Below, one piece after another: positions 16,964 to 25,726 of a DNA stretch of 58,104 bases. Where the stretch lies: positions 1-58,104 of the forward strand of contig JACVCL010000005.1 of the NCBI GenBank assembly GCA_016742075.1, in the 5' to 3' direction. The notes under the pieces were generated by a model. That model had not been told where the DNA came from. It did no database searches and saw only the letters and a program-made list of their open reading frames with translations. A program made the position numbers and the translations under genes. Every line of letters begins with the position of its first letter. Positions within the stretch are counted from its first letter, which is position 1. This stretch comes from Phycisphaerales bacterium (lineage in GTDB: Bacteria; Planctomycetota; Phycisphaerae; Phycisphaerales; UBA1924).

Positions 16964-17088
16964 CGATCGCTGCTCCGGAGCACCTCAACCGCAGAACACC
17001 AGGCCGTCTACGAAAGAATAGCCGCGGCCGCCCCCGGGTACGATCCCCGACGGCGGCCGTTCCCCCTTCAGTGCCCAGAGACCCAGCG

Positions 17089-18132
17089 ATGGACAGCGCC
17101 CGAATTCTCCTCGAAGGCCTCATCGACTACGCCGGCCTCTTCCCGCCGGCGAAGCTCGACATGGCCCCCGCCGTCCGCGCCTTCGCCGCCGGCCTCCGGT
17201 CCGACCACGGCCGGATGCTCTCGCGGTTCGTCTGCCCCGTGGCGCGCCTCGGCGAGTTCGAAAGGGCCGCGGCCGAGGCCCGCGCCCGCGGCGACGGCGC
17301 CCCCGCCGAGCCCTGGCGCATCTCGGCCCTCGTCGGCGAGCAGCTCGACGCCGACATCGACGCGATCTTCGAGTTCAACCGCCGCAACGCCGGCGACGGC
17401 GACCAAGCCCCCGCGCCGGGCGAGCCCGGCCCCGGGGGTGGTTCCGGGGGTGGTTCCGGGGGTGGTTCCGGGGGCGGTTCCGGGGAAACACCCGGGGGTG
17501 CCTCCTTGGGCGTGGCCCTGGCCGTGGTCGACGCCATCGAAATCAAGGCCAACTCGGCCGTGGCCATCGATCGCGCCATGCGGGCCATCCCCGAGCAGCT
17601 CGAGCCCTACTTTGAAATCCCCGTGTCCGGAGACGTCCGCGGCATGGTGGCCGCGATGGCCGGCACGGGCGCCCGCGCCAAGGTGCGCACCGGCGGCGTG
17701 ACCCCCGACGCTTTCCCCACGTCCGTGCAGGTCGCCCGCTTCCTCGCCGCGTGCTCCGCCGCGGATGTCGCCTTCAAGGCCACCGCGGGGCTGCATCACC
17801 CTGTCCGCGCCCGGCACCCGCTCACCTACGAGGCCGCGTGCGACTCGGCCGTGATGCACGGGTTCCTCAACGTCTTCCTCGCCGCGGCGTTCATCCGGCG
17901 CGAGCGCATGAGCCTCGACGACGCGGTGCGCCTCCTCGACGACACCAGCCCCGCGGCGTTCCGCTTCGACGACGAGGGCGTCCAGTGGAGCCCCGGCGGC
18001 CCCGAGGGCGGCGGACACTGGCGGATCGACAACGGACGGCTGGCCAACGTGCGCGAAAGCTTCGCCATCTCGTTCGGCTCCTGCTCCTTCGACGAGCCCG
18101 TCGCCGACCTTCTGCGCATGGGCGTCCTCTGA
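17089..18132 (+). CDS. Conserved protein of unknown function with (GGGS)4 linker
   Basis: A 347-residue cytoplasmic protein whose family I cannot name. It begins MDSARILLEGLIDYAGLFPPAKLDM; blocks such as EIKANSAVAIDRAM, KVRTGGVT and FKATAGLHHPVR suggest an alpha/beta barrel-like fold. Around residues 116-131 there are four consecutive Gly-Gly-Gly-Ser units encoded by a 12-bp tandem repeat, which separates two structured parts. Its stop is 54 bases before fumarylacetoacetase on the same strand, so a role in aromatic amino acid catabolism is a reasonable guess from context only. An in-frame GTG at 17071 would add six residues; ATG 17089 is preferred. TACGAT at 17038-17043 may be its -10. Confidence 0.8.
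   Translation: MDSARILLEGLIDYAGLFPPAKLDMAPAVRAFAAGLRSDHGRMLSRFVCPVARLGEFERAAAEARARGDGAPAEPWRISALVGEQLDADIDAIFEFNRRNAGDGDQAPAPGEPGPGGGSGGGSGGGSGGGSGETPGGASLGVALAVVDAIEIKANSAVAIDRAMRAIPEQLEPYFEIPVSGDVRGMVAAMAGTGARAKVRTGGVTPDAFPTSVQVARFLAACSAADVAFKATAGLHHPVRARHPLTYEAACDSAVMHGFLNVFLAAAFIRRERMSLDDAVRLLDDTSPAAFRFDDEGVQWSPGGPEGGGHWRIDNGRLANVRESFAISFGSCSFDEPVADLLRMGVL
17434..17481 (+). repeat. 12-bp tandem repeat encoding (GGGS)4
   Basis: Four head-to-tail copies of the unit gggggtggttcc; the fourth has one T-to-C change. The repeat is in frame and encodes Gly-Gly-Gly-Ser units. Copy-number slippage would change the linker by four residues without a frameshift. Confidence 0.95.
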
Positions 18133-18186
18133 ACCACCGCCCGCCGCGCCCGACCACCCCGAACGACCCCCCAGGACCACGCCGCC

Positions 18187-19560
18187 ATGCCCGCCGCCAT
18201 CGACGCCACCCACGACCCCGCCCTCACCTCGTGGGTCGAGTCGGCCAACGACCCCGCCGCCGACTTCCCGATCCAGAACCTCCCGCTGTGCGCCTTCGAG
18301 GTCAGCCACGACGGCCACACGCACAACCACCTGGGTGTCGCCATCGGCGACAGCGTGCTCGATCTCACCAGTTTCGCCGAGTCGCGCCAGCTCGAGCACC
18401 TCTGGGCCCAGCACGCCGACCCGGCGCTCATCGAGTGCCTGTTCATGGGCGACTGGTCGGTGCTCCTCTCCGAGGTGCCCGCGGCGACGGTCCGGCTGCT
18501 GGCCCAGTCGCTCCTGCGGGCCGACGCCCCCGCGGGCCAGCCGGTGCGGCGGGCCCGGCAGAAGGCCCTCCGCGGCATCGACGGCCTCGCCTTCGCCCCG
18601 CCCCTGGCCGTCGGCAACTACACCGACTTCTACGCCTCGGTGCACCACGCCACCACCGTCGGCTCGATGTTCAGGCCCGACAACCCGTTGCTCCCGAACT
18701 ACAAGTGGGTGCCCATCGGCTACCACGGGCGGGCCTCGTCGGTGGTCGCCTCCGGCACGCCCATCCGCCGCCCGCTCGGGCAGACCAAGGCCGACGACGC
18801 CGCCGAGCCGGCCTTCGGACCCTGCAAGCTTCTCGACTACGAGCTGGAACTCGGACTGTTCGTCGGCCGGGCCAACGCCCTCGGCGAGCCCGTGCCCCTC
18901 TCGCACGCAGAAGACCACATGCTCGGCGTCGTGCTCCTCAACGACTGGTCGGCCCGCGATATCCAGAAGTGGGAGTACCAGCCGCTCGGCCCGTTCCTCG
19001 CCAAGAATTTCGCCACCACCATCTCGCCCTTCCTCGTGACCATGGAAGCCCTCGCCCCCTTCCGCTGCCCCGCCGCCCAGCGCCCCAGCGGCGACCCCCG
19101 CCCCTTGCCCTACCTCGCCGACGACGCCGACCGCCAGCGCGGGGGGCTCGACATCACCGTCGAGGTCCTCCTGCTCACCGAGAAGATGCGCCACGACGGG
19201 CTGCAGCCCCAGCGCCTCAGCCGCGGCACCGCCCGCGACCTCTACTGGACCTTCGCCCAGATGCTCGCCCACCACACCTCCAACGGCTGCAACCTGCAGG
19301 TCGGCGACCTCCTGGGCTCCGGCACCATCTCGGGCCCGACCCCCGACAGCCGCGGCTGCCTCCTCGAACTCACCTGGGACGGGCCCGGAAAGCCCCGCAG
19401 GCCCGTCGCCCTGCCCACCGGCGAGACCCGCACCTTCCTCCAGGACGGCGACGAGGTCATTCTCCGCGGCTCCTGCGAGCGGCAGGGCTTCCGCCGCATC
19501 GGATTGGGCGACTGCCGCGGCGTCGTGATCCCCGCCCCGGCCGGGCCCGCCCGGAACTGA
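18187..19560 (+). CDS. fahA: Fumarylacetoacetase
   Basis: The final enzyme of tyrosine/homogentisate degradation, hydrolysing 4-fumarylacetoacetate to fumarate and acetoacetate. The 457-residue length matches full-size FAH. An N-terminal SH3-like domain (FEVSHDGHTHNHLGVAIG) precedes the catalytic domain. The metal- and substrate-binding segment is YTDFYASVHHAT, followed by YHGRASSVVASG, the metal-ligand region LDYELELGLFVG, LLNDWSARDIQKWEYQPLG and FAKN-like FLAKNFATT. All expected active-site blocks are present. AGGA lies about ten bases before the ATG. No homogentisate dioxygenase or maleylacetoacetate isomerase gene is in the window. Confidence 0.96.
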   Translation: MPAAIDATHDPALTSWVESANDPAADFPIQNLPLCAFEVSHDGHTHNHLGVAIGDSVLDLTSFAESRQLEHLWAQHADPALIECLFMGDWSVLLSEVPAATVRLLAQSLLRADAPAGQPVRRARQKALRGIDGLAFAPPLAVGNYTDFYASVHHATTVGSMFRPDNPLLPNYKWVPIGYHGRASSVVASGTPIRRPLGQTKADDAAEPAFGPCKLLDYELELGLFVGRANALGEPVPLSHAEDHMLGVVLLNDWSARDIQKWEYQPLGPFLAKNFATTISPFLVTMEALAPFRCPAAQRPSGDPRPLPYLADDADRQRGGLDITVEVLLLTEKMRHDGLQPQRLSRGTARDLYWTFAQMLAHHTSNGCNLQVGDLLGSGTISGPTPDSRGCLLELTWDGPGKPRRPVALPTGETRTFLQDGDEVILRGSCERQGFRRIGLGDCRGVVIPAPAGPARN

Positions 19561-19739
19561 TTCAGAATCCGCGGCCGATCTCGCTGAGTTGCCCCGTTCG
19601 GGCTGGCCACGCCGCCCCGCCGGTGTATGTTCGAAGGGTCCGGATCTGGGAGAAGTCGCACCCCCGGGCCCCAACCGCCCCAGTCGCGCCAAGCCCGGCC
19701 GCGGACACCAAGGTCCGAGAACTTCCGAGGAGCACCACG

Positions 19740-20615
19740 ATGCCCATCCGTCAGGCCGCCGCTGCCGTCAGTCTCCTGGCTTCCGCCGCGGCCTCCGCGG
19801 GCGCGGGGTCGTTCACCGTGCCGCTGGTGCAGTCACAGTCCACCGTCACGGTGACGCTCTCGGTCACGCCGCCCGCCCTGCCGACGCGCACCGGCACCGA
19901 CTCGTCGCAGGCCACCGGCTACTTCGTCATCGATGTCGACTCCTTCGGCACGCCCACGCAGATCTGGCTCTTCGATAACCGCGTCGCGCTCACCAAGAAC
20001 CTCGCCTTCAACCTCAGTTGGGGCCTCGCCGGCGTCCTCACCGTCAACGCCAACAATCTGGTCTTCCTCAACGCCTCGCCGGGCACCGTGCAGGGCCCGG
20101 TGCCGATCGGGCCGACCGGCGCGTTCACCTTCCCCGCCGTGCCGTCGAAGTCCTCCGGCACCATCGCCTACAACGCCACCGGCCTGCTGTGCACCGCGCT
20201 GCAGGCGCAGACCCCGCCCACCCCGTGCAACAGCACCACGAACCTCGCCGACAACCCGCCCGGCACCGAGGCCCTCTCCGGCGTCGTCACCATCGCCGGC
20301 CGCGTGGTGACCCTCACCAGCGCCTCCGACACCACCTCCCCGCTCGACCCCACGCAGCCGGCCCTCGGCTCGCTCCGCGTCGTCACCAACCTCCGGGCCT
20401 CGGCCACCATCCCCTTGCCCCCGTGCCCCGGCGACGCCGACGGCAACCGCAGCGTCGGCGCCGCCGACCTCTCGGCCGTCCTCGTGGCCTACGGCACCGC
20501 CCCCGGCCAGCCCGGCTGGGACCCGCGGGCCGATCTCGACGGCAACAGCGCCGTCGGCGCCGCCGACCTCACCCTCGTGCTCGTGAACTACGGCACGACC
20601 TGCCCGGACCACTGA
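19740..20615 (+). CDS. Exported protein with C-terminal dockerin-like repeats
   Basis: A 291-residue secreted protein. The signal peptide is MPIRQAAAAVSLLASAAASAGAG. The body (~25-220) is a beta-rich, Ser/Thr-rich domain I cannot assign. The last ~65 residues hold two dockerin-type/EF-hand-like segments, GDADGNRSVGAADL and ADLDGNSAVGAADL, each followed by a Leu/Val-rich stretch ending in YGT. These are predicted to bind calcium. Such tails are frequent on planctomycete exported proteins, and whether they dock to a cohesin here is unknown. The ATG at 19740 follows GAGGAG by eight bases; a possible -10 TATGTT lies at 19626-19631. Confidence 0.82.
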   Translation: MPIRQAAAAVSLLASAAASAGAGSFTVPLVQSQSTVTVTLSVTPPALPTRTGTDSSQATGYFVIDVDSFGTPTQIWLFDNRVALTKNLAFNLSWGLAGVLTVNANNLVFLNASPGTVQGPVPIGPTGAFTFPAVPSKSSGTIAYNATGLLCTALQAQTPPTPCNSTTNLADNPPGTEALSGVVTIAGRVVTLTSASDTTSPLDPTQPALGSLRVVTNLRASATIPLPPCPGDADGNRSVGAADLSAVLVAYGTAPGQPGWDPRADLDGNSAVGAADLTLVLVNYGTTCPDH

Positions 20616-20707
20616 ATCGTCCGCGGACCGCGTCCGGCGACGCCGGGTGCGCAGCGCCGTCCCGCCGCCGATCCGGGCTCCGCTTGTCCCGGGCATCCCC
20701 GAAACGC

Positions 20708-20743
20708 AAAAAAAGAACCGAGCCCCGCGCGGGCGGGGCTCGG
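20708..20743 (-). terminator. Rho-independent terminator of the PEP-CTERM-like gene
   Basis: On the minus strand an 11-bp GC stem (ccgagccccgc with gcggggctcgg) is followed by a T-rich run (TTCTTTTTTT). It lies 35 bases past the stop of the minus-strand gene. Confidence 0.9.
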
Positions 20744-20777
20744 CGTGATCGCGTGCTGAGAATCGTGCCCGAAGGGC

Positions 20778-21422
20778 TCAGGCCCGGCGGCGGCGGAGCC
20801 CGGCGAGGCCCGCAAGGCCGAACAGCGCGGCCGCGCCCGGGGCGGGGATCCACGTGTACTCGACCGACACCGTGCCGCTGGCCAGGAAGTTCTGGACCGA
20901 GGTGTTCGTGTCGGTGGTGCCCGTCGAGCCGAACAGGCCGTTGCCCGTCACGGTGATGTTGAACGTCTGGCCGAGGAACGCCGCGATGTACGGCGCCACC
21001 GGGAAAGTGAAGCCCGAGTTGCTCGCGCCGGACGACAGCGCATTCGGCCCCACCTGACCGAGCGGGGCGACGCCCAGGTACGGCCCCCACGAAGACGAAA
21101 TGTTCGCCGTGGTGGAGAACGAGTCGAGCGCCGAGGTGGCCGTGGCGCTGCCGAGCAGGCTGATCGTGATGTCGTTCGGGAGCGTCGTCGAGAGGTTGTT
21201 CGCCGTGACGTCGGCCCCGAGGCTCGCCGAGATGCCGATCTTCACCGCCTGCAGCGTCTTGGTGCCGCCGGCGTCATTGAACTTCGGCAGGCTCACCGTC
21301 ACGTTGAACGGGCCGACACCGGCCGGACCCCAGTTCGTCGAGTACGAATCGATGAACGCGTGGGCCGAGCCGGCCGCGCAGACCATCGCGGCAGCCGCCG
21401 CGCCGAGGAACATCTTCTTCAT
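20778..21422 (-). CDS. Exported protein with PEP-CTERM-like anchor
   Basis: A 214-residue secreted protein with a clear signal peptide (MKKMFLGAAAAAMVCAAGSAHA). The body is Ser/Thr/Asn-rich and beta-strand rich, probably a choice-of-anchor type domain. The C-terminus IPAPGAAALFGLAGLAG plus an RRRR cluster is the short PEP-CTERM-like sorting signal of planctomycetes, in which exosortase-type processing would follow Pro-x-Pro-Gly. No exosortase gene is in the window. The ATG at 21422 has an excellent ribosome-binding site (GGGAGGAGA) and a conventional promoter about 100 bases upstream. Likely a surface or extracellular matrix component; no enzymatic motif is seen. Confidence 0.85.
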   Translation of the reverse strand: MKKMFLGAAAAAMVCAAGSAHAFIDSYSTNWGPAGVGPFNVTVSLPKFNDAGGTKTLQAVKIGISASLGADVTANNLSTTLPNDITISLLGSATATSALDSFSTTANISSSWGPYLGVAPLGQVGPNALSSGASNSGFTFPVAPYIAAFLGQTFNITVTGNGLFGSTGTTDTNTSVQNFLASGTVSVEYTWIPAPGAAALFGLAGLAGLRRRRA

Positions 21423-21524
21423 GAACCGCGTCTCCTCCCAGCGGGCGATCAGCCCGCCGACGTGAACTTCCTCTCCGGCTTGCCGCGTTTCCTAGGCGCT
21501 GCAAGCCCCCCGGTGACGGAAGGG

Positions 21525-21552
21525 AAGGTACCCCGGCGACCGCCCGACGCAA
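21525..21552 (-). promoter_or_regulatory. Sigma-70-like promoter of the PEP-CTERM-like gene
   Basis: On the minus strand TTGCGT (21552-21547), a 16-base spacer and TACCTT (21530-21525). The same TTGCGT-16-TAnnnT arrangement occurs before rpsL. The leader is about 95 bases and carries a strong ribosome-binding site. Confidence 0.5.
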
Positions 21553-21638
21553 GGCCGTACAGGGACAATTCCCGGATCAAGACTCCATTACGGGATTTTG
21601 CCGAGTCACCTGCAAGGCGGCATCATCGGTAGCGATGG

Positions 21639-23966
21639 TCATCCGGGATCGATCGCCACATCGAGCTCGACCGCCATCGCCTCCAGGCACGCCGCGTCGG
21701 TGCACGGCTGGAACCGCACCACCAGCATCGGCCGCCCCGACCAGTCGCCCGATCGTCGAAGTTTCACGGTCAAATCCAAATCCCCCGCGTGCACCCGCGG
21801 GCTGGCTTCGTCCGCCTCGTCCAGACGCCGGCCCCTCGGATAGGCCACCGACAGCGCCACACCCTCACCGCCCTCTACGCCCACCGCCACCCCAACCAGC
21901 CCCGGCACCCCCGGCTCGTGCGCGTTGATGTGGTACCCCGGCGCAATCCGCAACTTCAGCGGAATCTCGGCCTCCGCCGCCCCTACCGCGACCCGCTCGA
22001 CCGTGGTGAACACCTGCACGGGAGCCTCGGCGGGGGGGGCCTCGGCACCCGCCGGCCCCCACGCATCGGGGATGCTCCGGTCCAGCAGCATCAGCCGCAG
22101 CACGGCCCGCGTCGCGTTGATCGAGCCGACAGGCGAAACGTCCACCGCGTGGGTGAGCGTGCCCACCAGCGACACCGCCCGCGACAGCACCCGCCGGTCT
22201 CCCGTCAGTTCAAAAAGATCGATGAGGGCGTGCGCCAGCACCGACCCGGCCGAGGGCATCGCCCCGTCGTAGGTGCCGCGGGTCCGCACGATGAGGTCGG
22301 TCCGGCCGGGGGGGGTGTCGAAAAGCGCTCCGGGCGCCGCCGGGTCGCCAAAGAGCATGACGGCCCGATCGATCAGGTCGAGCGCCGCCGAGGCGAACTC
22401 CGGCGACGAGCGCCCCATCGCCCCGCCCGCCCGCTGCACCGCCACCAGGCCCAGCACCACCGCCGCGTAGTCCTCGGCGAAGCCCTCGGTGTGCGCCCGG
22501 CCCCGCCGCCACGTCCGCAGCAGCTCCCCGCCGGGGCCACGCATCGCCGACAGCACAAACCTCGCCGCCCTCTCCGCCGCGTCGAGATACCGCGGCTCGT
22601 TCAGGAGCCCGGCCGCGTCGGCCAGCGACGCGATCATCAGCCCGTTCCACGACGCCAGCACCTTGTCGTCCAGGCCCGGCTGCTTCCGCCGCGCCCGGAC
22701 CGCCAGCAGCGCCGCACGCACCCGGCCCATCCGGGCCTCGAAGTCCTCGCCCGTCAGGCCCTCGCCCGCCGCCACGGCCTCCGGACGCCCCCTCAGCCGC
22801 AGCACGCTCCGCGCCGGCTCCTGCGGGTGGTGCGGGTCGCGGAAGTTCGGCCCCCGGTCCAGCCCGAACACGCGCGCCGCCAACGCCGAGTCGTCCGGCG
22901 GCAGGGCGGCCGCCAGGTCCTCCCGCGTCCACAGGTAGTTCAGCCCCTCGCGCGCGTCGACCTCGGCGTCCTGCGCTGAGTGGAAGCCCCCCGCGGGGTC
23001 GGTCATCTCGCCCAGCACGTAGTCGAGCGTCCGCCGCGCTACCTGCGCGTGATAATCGTCGCCGTTCAGCCTCGCCGAACGCGCGTACACCCGGGCCAGC
23101 TGCGCGTTGTCGTACAGCATCTTCTCGAAGTGAGGCACGGTCCACGACGCATCGACGCTGTAGCGGTGGAAGCCCCCGCCGAGCTGGTCGTTCATCCCGC
23201 CGATCGCCATCTGGTCGAGCGTGGTCCGCACGGCGCGGTCGATGCTCGCCTGCGCCGCCGGGTCGTCGACCACCGGCCGCGCGTCGAGCAGGAACTCGAG
23301 GTACACCGGCTGGGGGAACTTGGGGGCCCCGCCGAACCCGCCGCGCTCGCCGTCGTGGATCCGCAGCAGCCGGCCCACCGCCTGCGAGATGTGCCGCTCG
23401 TCGGCCCGCACCGGCGCCCACTGCTGCGCCAGTTGCTCCCCGACCGCCCCCGCCACGTCGGCCGCCTGCGCCAGCACCTGCTCGCGCTGGTTCGCCCACG
23501 CGTCGCTCAGCGACCGCATCACCCGCGACAGGCCCGGGCGCCCGAAGCGGTCCTCCGGCGGGAAGTACGTCCCCGCGTAGAACGGCCGCAGACCGCCGTC
23601 ACCCGGCCCCGCCGCCCCCGGGGGCGTCAGCCACAGGCTCATCGGCCATCCGCCCGAGCCCGACATCACCTGCACCGCCGCCATGTACACGTCGTCGACA
23701 TCCGGCCGCTCTTCGCGGTCCACCTTCACGCACACGAACAGCCCGCTCATCAGCCGGCCGATGGCCTCGTTCTCGAAGCACTCCCGCTCCATCACGTGGC
23801 ACCAGTAGCACGTCGAGTAGCCGACGCTCAGAAAGATCGGAACCCCCCTCCGCCGCGCCTCCTCGAAGGCCTCGGGGCCCCAGGGGAACCAGTCCACCGG
23901 GTTGTGCGCGTGCTGCAGCAGATACGGGCTGGTCTGGCCGGCCAGCCGGTTGGCGGGGCGTGTCAT
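21639..23966 (-). CDS. YyaL/SSP411-type thioredoxin-domain protein with DsbD-N-like tail
   Basis: A 775-residue protein of the DUF255 (YyaL, spermatogenesis-associated protein 20) family. The N-terminus [19 protein letters not shown] is diagnostic. It leads into a thioredoxin-like fold with the active-site-like motif [14 protein letters not shown], then an (alpha/alpha)6 barrel resembling N-acylglucosamine epimerases ([42 protein letters not shown]). The last ~115 residues ([13 protein letters not shown] ... [13 protein letters not shown]) resemble the N-terminal domain of DsbD, with a Cys pair, which is not part of the standard family. The role is unproven; a redox function is inferred. The start ATG 23966 is six bases after TACAGT. 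Confidence 0.9.
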   Translation of the reverse strand: MTRPANRLAGQTSPYLLQHAHNPVDWFPWGPEAFEEARRRGVPIFLSVGYSTCYWCHVMERECFENEAIGRLMSGLFVCVKVDREERPDVDDVYMAAVQVMSGSGGWPMSLWLTPPGAAGPGDGGLRPFYAGTYFPPEDRFGRPGLSRVMRSLSDAWANQREQVLAQAADVAGAVGEQLAQQWAPVRADERHISQAVGRLLRIHDGERGGFGGAPKFPQPVYLEFLLDARPVVDDPAAQASIDRAVRTTLDQMAIGGMNDQLGGGFHRYSVDASWTVPHFEKMLYDNAQLARVYARSARLNGDDYHAQVARRTLDYVLGEMTDPAGGFHSAQDAEVDAREGLNYLWTREDLAAALPPDDSALAARVFGLDRGPNFRDPHHPQEPARSVLRLRGRPEAVAAGEGLTGEDFEARMGRVRAALLAVRARRKQPGLDDKVLASWNGLMIASLADAAGLLNEPRYLDAAERAARFVLSAMRGPGGELLRTWRRGRAHTEGFAEDYAAVVLGLVAVQRAGGAMGRSSPEFASAALDLIDRAVMLFGDPAAPGALFDTPPGRTDLIVRTRGTYDGAMPSAGSVLAHALIDLFELTGDRRVLSRAVSLVGTLTHAVDVSPVGSINATRAVLRLMLLDRSIPDAWGPAGAEAPPAEAPVQVFTTVERVAVGAAEAEIPLKLRIAPGYHINAHEPGVPGLVGVAVGVEGGEGVALSVAYPRGRRLDEADEASPRVHAGDLDLTVKLRRSGDWSGRPMLVVRFQPCTDAACLEAMAVELDVAIDPG

Positions 23967-23978
23967 GGGCCGACTGTA
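23967..23978 (-). promoter_or_regulatory. Leaderless-type -10 element of the yyaL-like gene
   Basis: Minus-strand TACAGT (23978-23973), then six bases, then ATG at 23966. No Shine-Dalgarno sequence precedes the start. Confidence 0.6.
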
Positions 23979-24041
23979 GCGGCGGCCGTCCCATTCCAGT
24001 AGATCGTTTGGGGCGTGTACGGATATCCCCGCCCCCGTCCC

Positions 24042-24070
24042 TTGTCGCCGCGGCCGATGCGGGCTATCTT
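24042..24070 (+). promoter_or_regulatory. Sigma-70-like promoter of rpmB
   Basis: TTGTCG at 24042-24047, a 17-base spacer and TATCTT at 24065-24070. The rpmB start is 88 bases beyond. Confidence 0.6.
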
Positions 24071-24158
24071 CCTCTCCCCATTCCGCGGCCTCCCGCCGGC
24101 GTGGGCAGCGCTTCCCCCACACCCCGCACACCGACCCCGACTCGCCACGAGGCTCATC

Positions 24159-24434
24159 ATGCCCAACCAGTGCATCTTCACCGGCAAGAGGACGACCTTC
24201 GGCAACCGCATCGCCCGCAGCGGCGCCGCGGTGAAGACCGGCGGCTTCGGCCTCAAGACCTCCGGCATCTCCCGCCGCCGCTTCAAGCCGAATCTGCAGA
24301 AGCTCACCATCGTCGTCGACGGCAAGCCCGTCCGCGCCACGGTCTCGGCGCGGGCCATCCGCACCGGACTGGTCACCAAGCCCCTCAAGCGCAAGTACGG
24401 CTACACCGCCCAGAAGAAGGCCGCCGCCCACTGA
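24159..24434 (+). CDS. rpmB: 50S ribosomal protein L28
   Basis: A 91-residue large-subunit ribosomal protein. It starts [21 protein letters not shown], the normal L28 N-terminus, with a basic central block ([15 protein letters not shown]) and the conserved [11 protein letters not shown] segment. The C-terminus [15 protein letters not shown] is a lineage-type extension. L28 often has two Cys pairs in some bacteria; here only one Cys (Cys5) is seen, so it is a zinc-independent form. It stands alone, not next to rpmG, and has its own promoter and terminator. The start codon is preceded by a weak GAGG. Confidence 0.95.
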   Translation: MPNQCIFTGKRTTFGNRIARSGAAVKTGGFGLKTSGISRRRFKPNLQKLTIVVDGKPVRATVSARAIRTGLVTKPLKRKYGYTAQKKAAAH

Positions 24435-24463
24435 TCGGGCCCCGGCTCTCCCCGCGCAATCCG

Positions 24464-24500
24464 CAAGCCCGGACGGCACCCGCCTCCGGGCTTGTTCGTT
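24464..24500 (+). terminator. Rho-independent terminator of rpmB
   Basis: Stem aagcccgga with tccgggctt around an 11-base loop, followed by GTTCGTT. The T run is weak but the position, 30 bases after the rpmB stop, is right. Confidence 0.65.
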
Positions 24501-24511
24501 GAAGGGGCCCG

Positions 24512-25726
24512 CTACTCCGGCTTCTCCGGCGCCGGCGCGGGCTTCGGCCGGGGCGCAAAGCGGTCGAGCAGGCGCTTGGCCACCTCGTGGCACGCCTCGT
24601 CCCCGCCGCCCGCATTGCTGACCACCGCGATGGCGACATCGGCCTCGGGCAGCACACCCGCGGTCAGGTAGAACGTCCCGGCGCTCCCGTCGTGCGCACT
24701 CATCGGGCCGCGGGGCGAGGGCGAGACGCCCCATCCCAGCGCGTAGCCCTTTGGGGCCCCCCCGGCCTCGGCGCTCAGGCAATGGAGCATCCGCAGGGCC
24801 TCGCCGTCGAGCGTGGTGGGCCCGCCCCGCAGCGCGGCCAGATTCTCCCGCAACCACAAGCCGTAGTCGCCGATCGACGCGTGAACATCCCCCGCCGGGG
24901 CCATCGCCGGCCCCAGTTCGTAGCGGTCGCCCAGGGGCTGCGGCCGCGGCGGCCCGAACGCCGACGAGTGCCCGCGCGGCCGGTCGGCGTGCGCCTTCGT
25001 CGCGGGCCAGCCGAACCCGGCTGAAGTCATCCCCAGCGGCCGGAAGATCCGGCTCTCCATCAGCGACTCCCACGGCTCGTCGGCCGCACGCTCGGCGATC
25101 GCCGCCGCCACGGAGTACCCGGCGTTGGAGTACACCATCCCCCCGCCCGGCTCCGACGCCGGAGCGTCGGCCAGAATCCTCCGGGCCATCTCCCGGCGCT
25201 GCTCGCGGGGCGAGCCCTCGAGCCCCTCCTTGTACTTCCGATCGGGGGCCGCGCCGCTGGTCATCGGCGGCAGGCCCGCGCGGTGCCCGAGCACCTGCCG
25301 CACCGTCACCGAGCGGTACTTCTCGTGCATCTCCGCCGCCATTTCGGGCAGCACCTCGGGCAGCGGCGCGTCGAGCTTCAGCTTCCCCTGGCGCGCCAGG
25401 CTCGCCAGCAGGTAGGCCGTCATCGCCTTGGTGTTCGAGCCGATGTGGAACGCATCGCCCGGCTCGATCCGCGCCGCCTCGCCCCGCACCCGCACGCCCG
25501 CGACTCCCGACGCCTCCACCCCGCCGCCGCGCACCACCACCGCGCCCATCCCAGGCTGGCCGAACCTCTCGCAGGCGCGCCCGAGCATCTCAGAAAGGTC
25601 TTTCGTCGCCCGGGTCTCACCCTGCGGCGCCGCCCCCTCGGCCGGCTCGCACGCCGCGGCCGGCGCTCCCCGCCACGAGAGGATCACCACCACCAACGCC
25701 GCGCCGACGCACCGAAGGCTCTTCAC
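24512..25726 (-). CDS. Serine hydrolase of the class C beta-lactamase/DD-peptidase family
   Basis: A 404-residue exported serine hydrolase. The N-terminal signal peptide ([20 protein letters not shown]) ends near PAAACE and may be lipoprotein-like. The nucleophile is the Ser of SNTK (SxxK), the second motif is YSNAGY (YxN), and HDGSAGTF occupies the position of the third (K/H)xG motif. These mark the AmpC/EstB/penicillin-binding-protein-4* family, whose members include esterases, DD-peptidases and true beta-lactamases. The substrate cannot be decided. The GTG start overlaps the stop of the upstream gene by four bases (GTGA), so the two are translationally coupled. It ends 11 bases from the rpmB terminator. 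Confidence 0.88.
   Translation of the reverse strand: MKSLRCVGAALVVVILSWRGAPAAACEPAEGAAPQGETRATKDLSEMLGRACERFGQPGMGAVVVRGGGVEASGVAGVRVRGEAARIEPGDAFHIGSNTKAMTAYLLASLARQGKLKLDAPLPEVLPEMAAEMHEKYRSVTVRQVLGHRAGLPPMTSGAAPDRKYKEGLEGSPREQRREMARRILADAPASEPGGGMVYSNAGYSVAAAIAERAADEPWESLMESRIFRPLGMTSAGFGWPATKAHADRPRGHSSAFGPPRPQPLGDRYELGPAMAPAGDVHASIGDYGLWLRENLAALRGGPTTLDGEALRMLHCLSAEAGGAPKGYALGWGVSPSPRGPMSAHDGSAGTFYLTAGVLPEADVAIAVVSNAGGGDEACHEVAKRLLDRFAPRPKPAPAPEKPE

Noticed and set aside
17068-19692. 874-codon minus-strand frame opposite the unknown gene and fumarylacetoacetase
   Set aside because: Gly/Val/Ala-rich antisense shadow; fumarylacetoacetase on the other strand is unambiguous.
24512-25726. 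Calling the serine hydrolase an antibiotic-resistance beta-lactamase
   Set aside because: SxxK and YxN motifs are shared by esterases and DD-peptidases; nothing in the sequence proves lactam hydrolysis.
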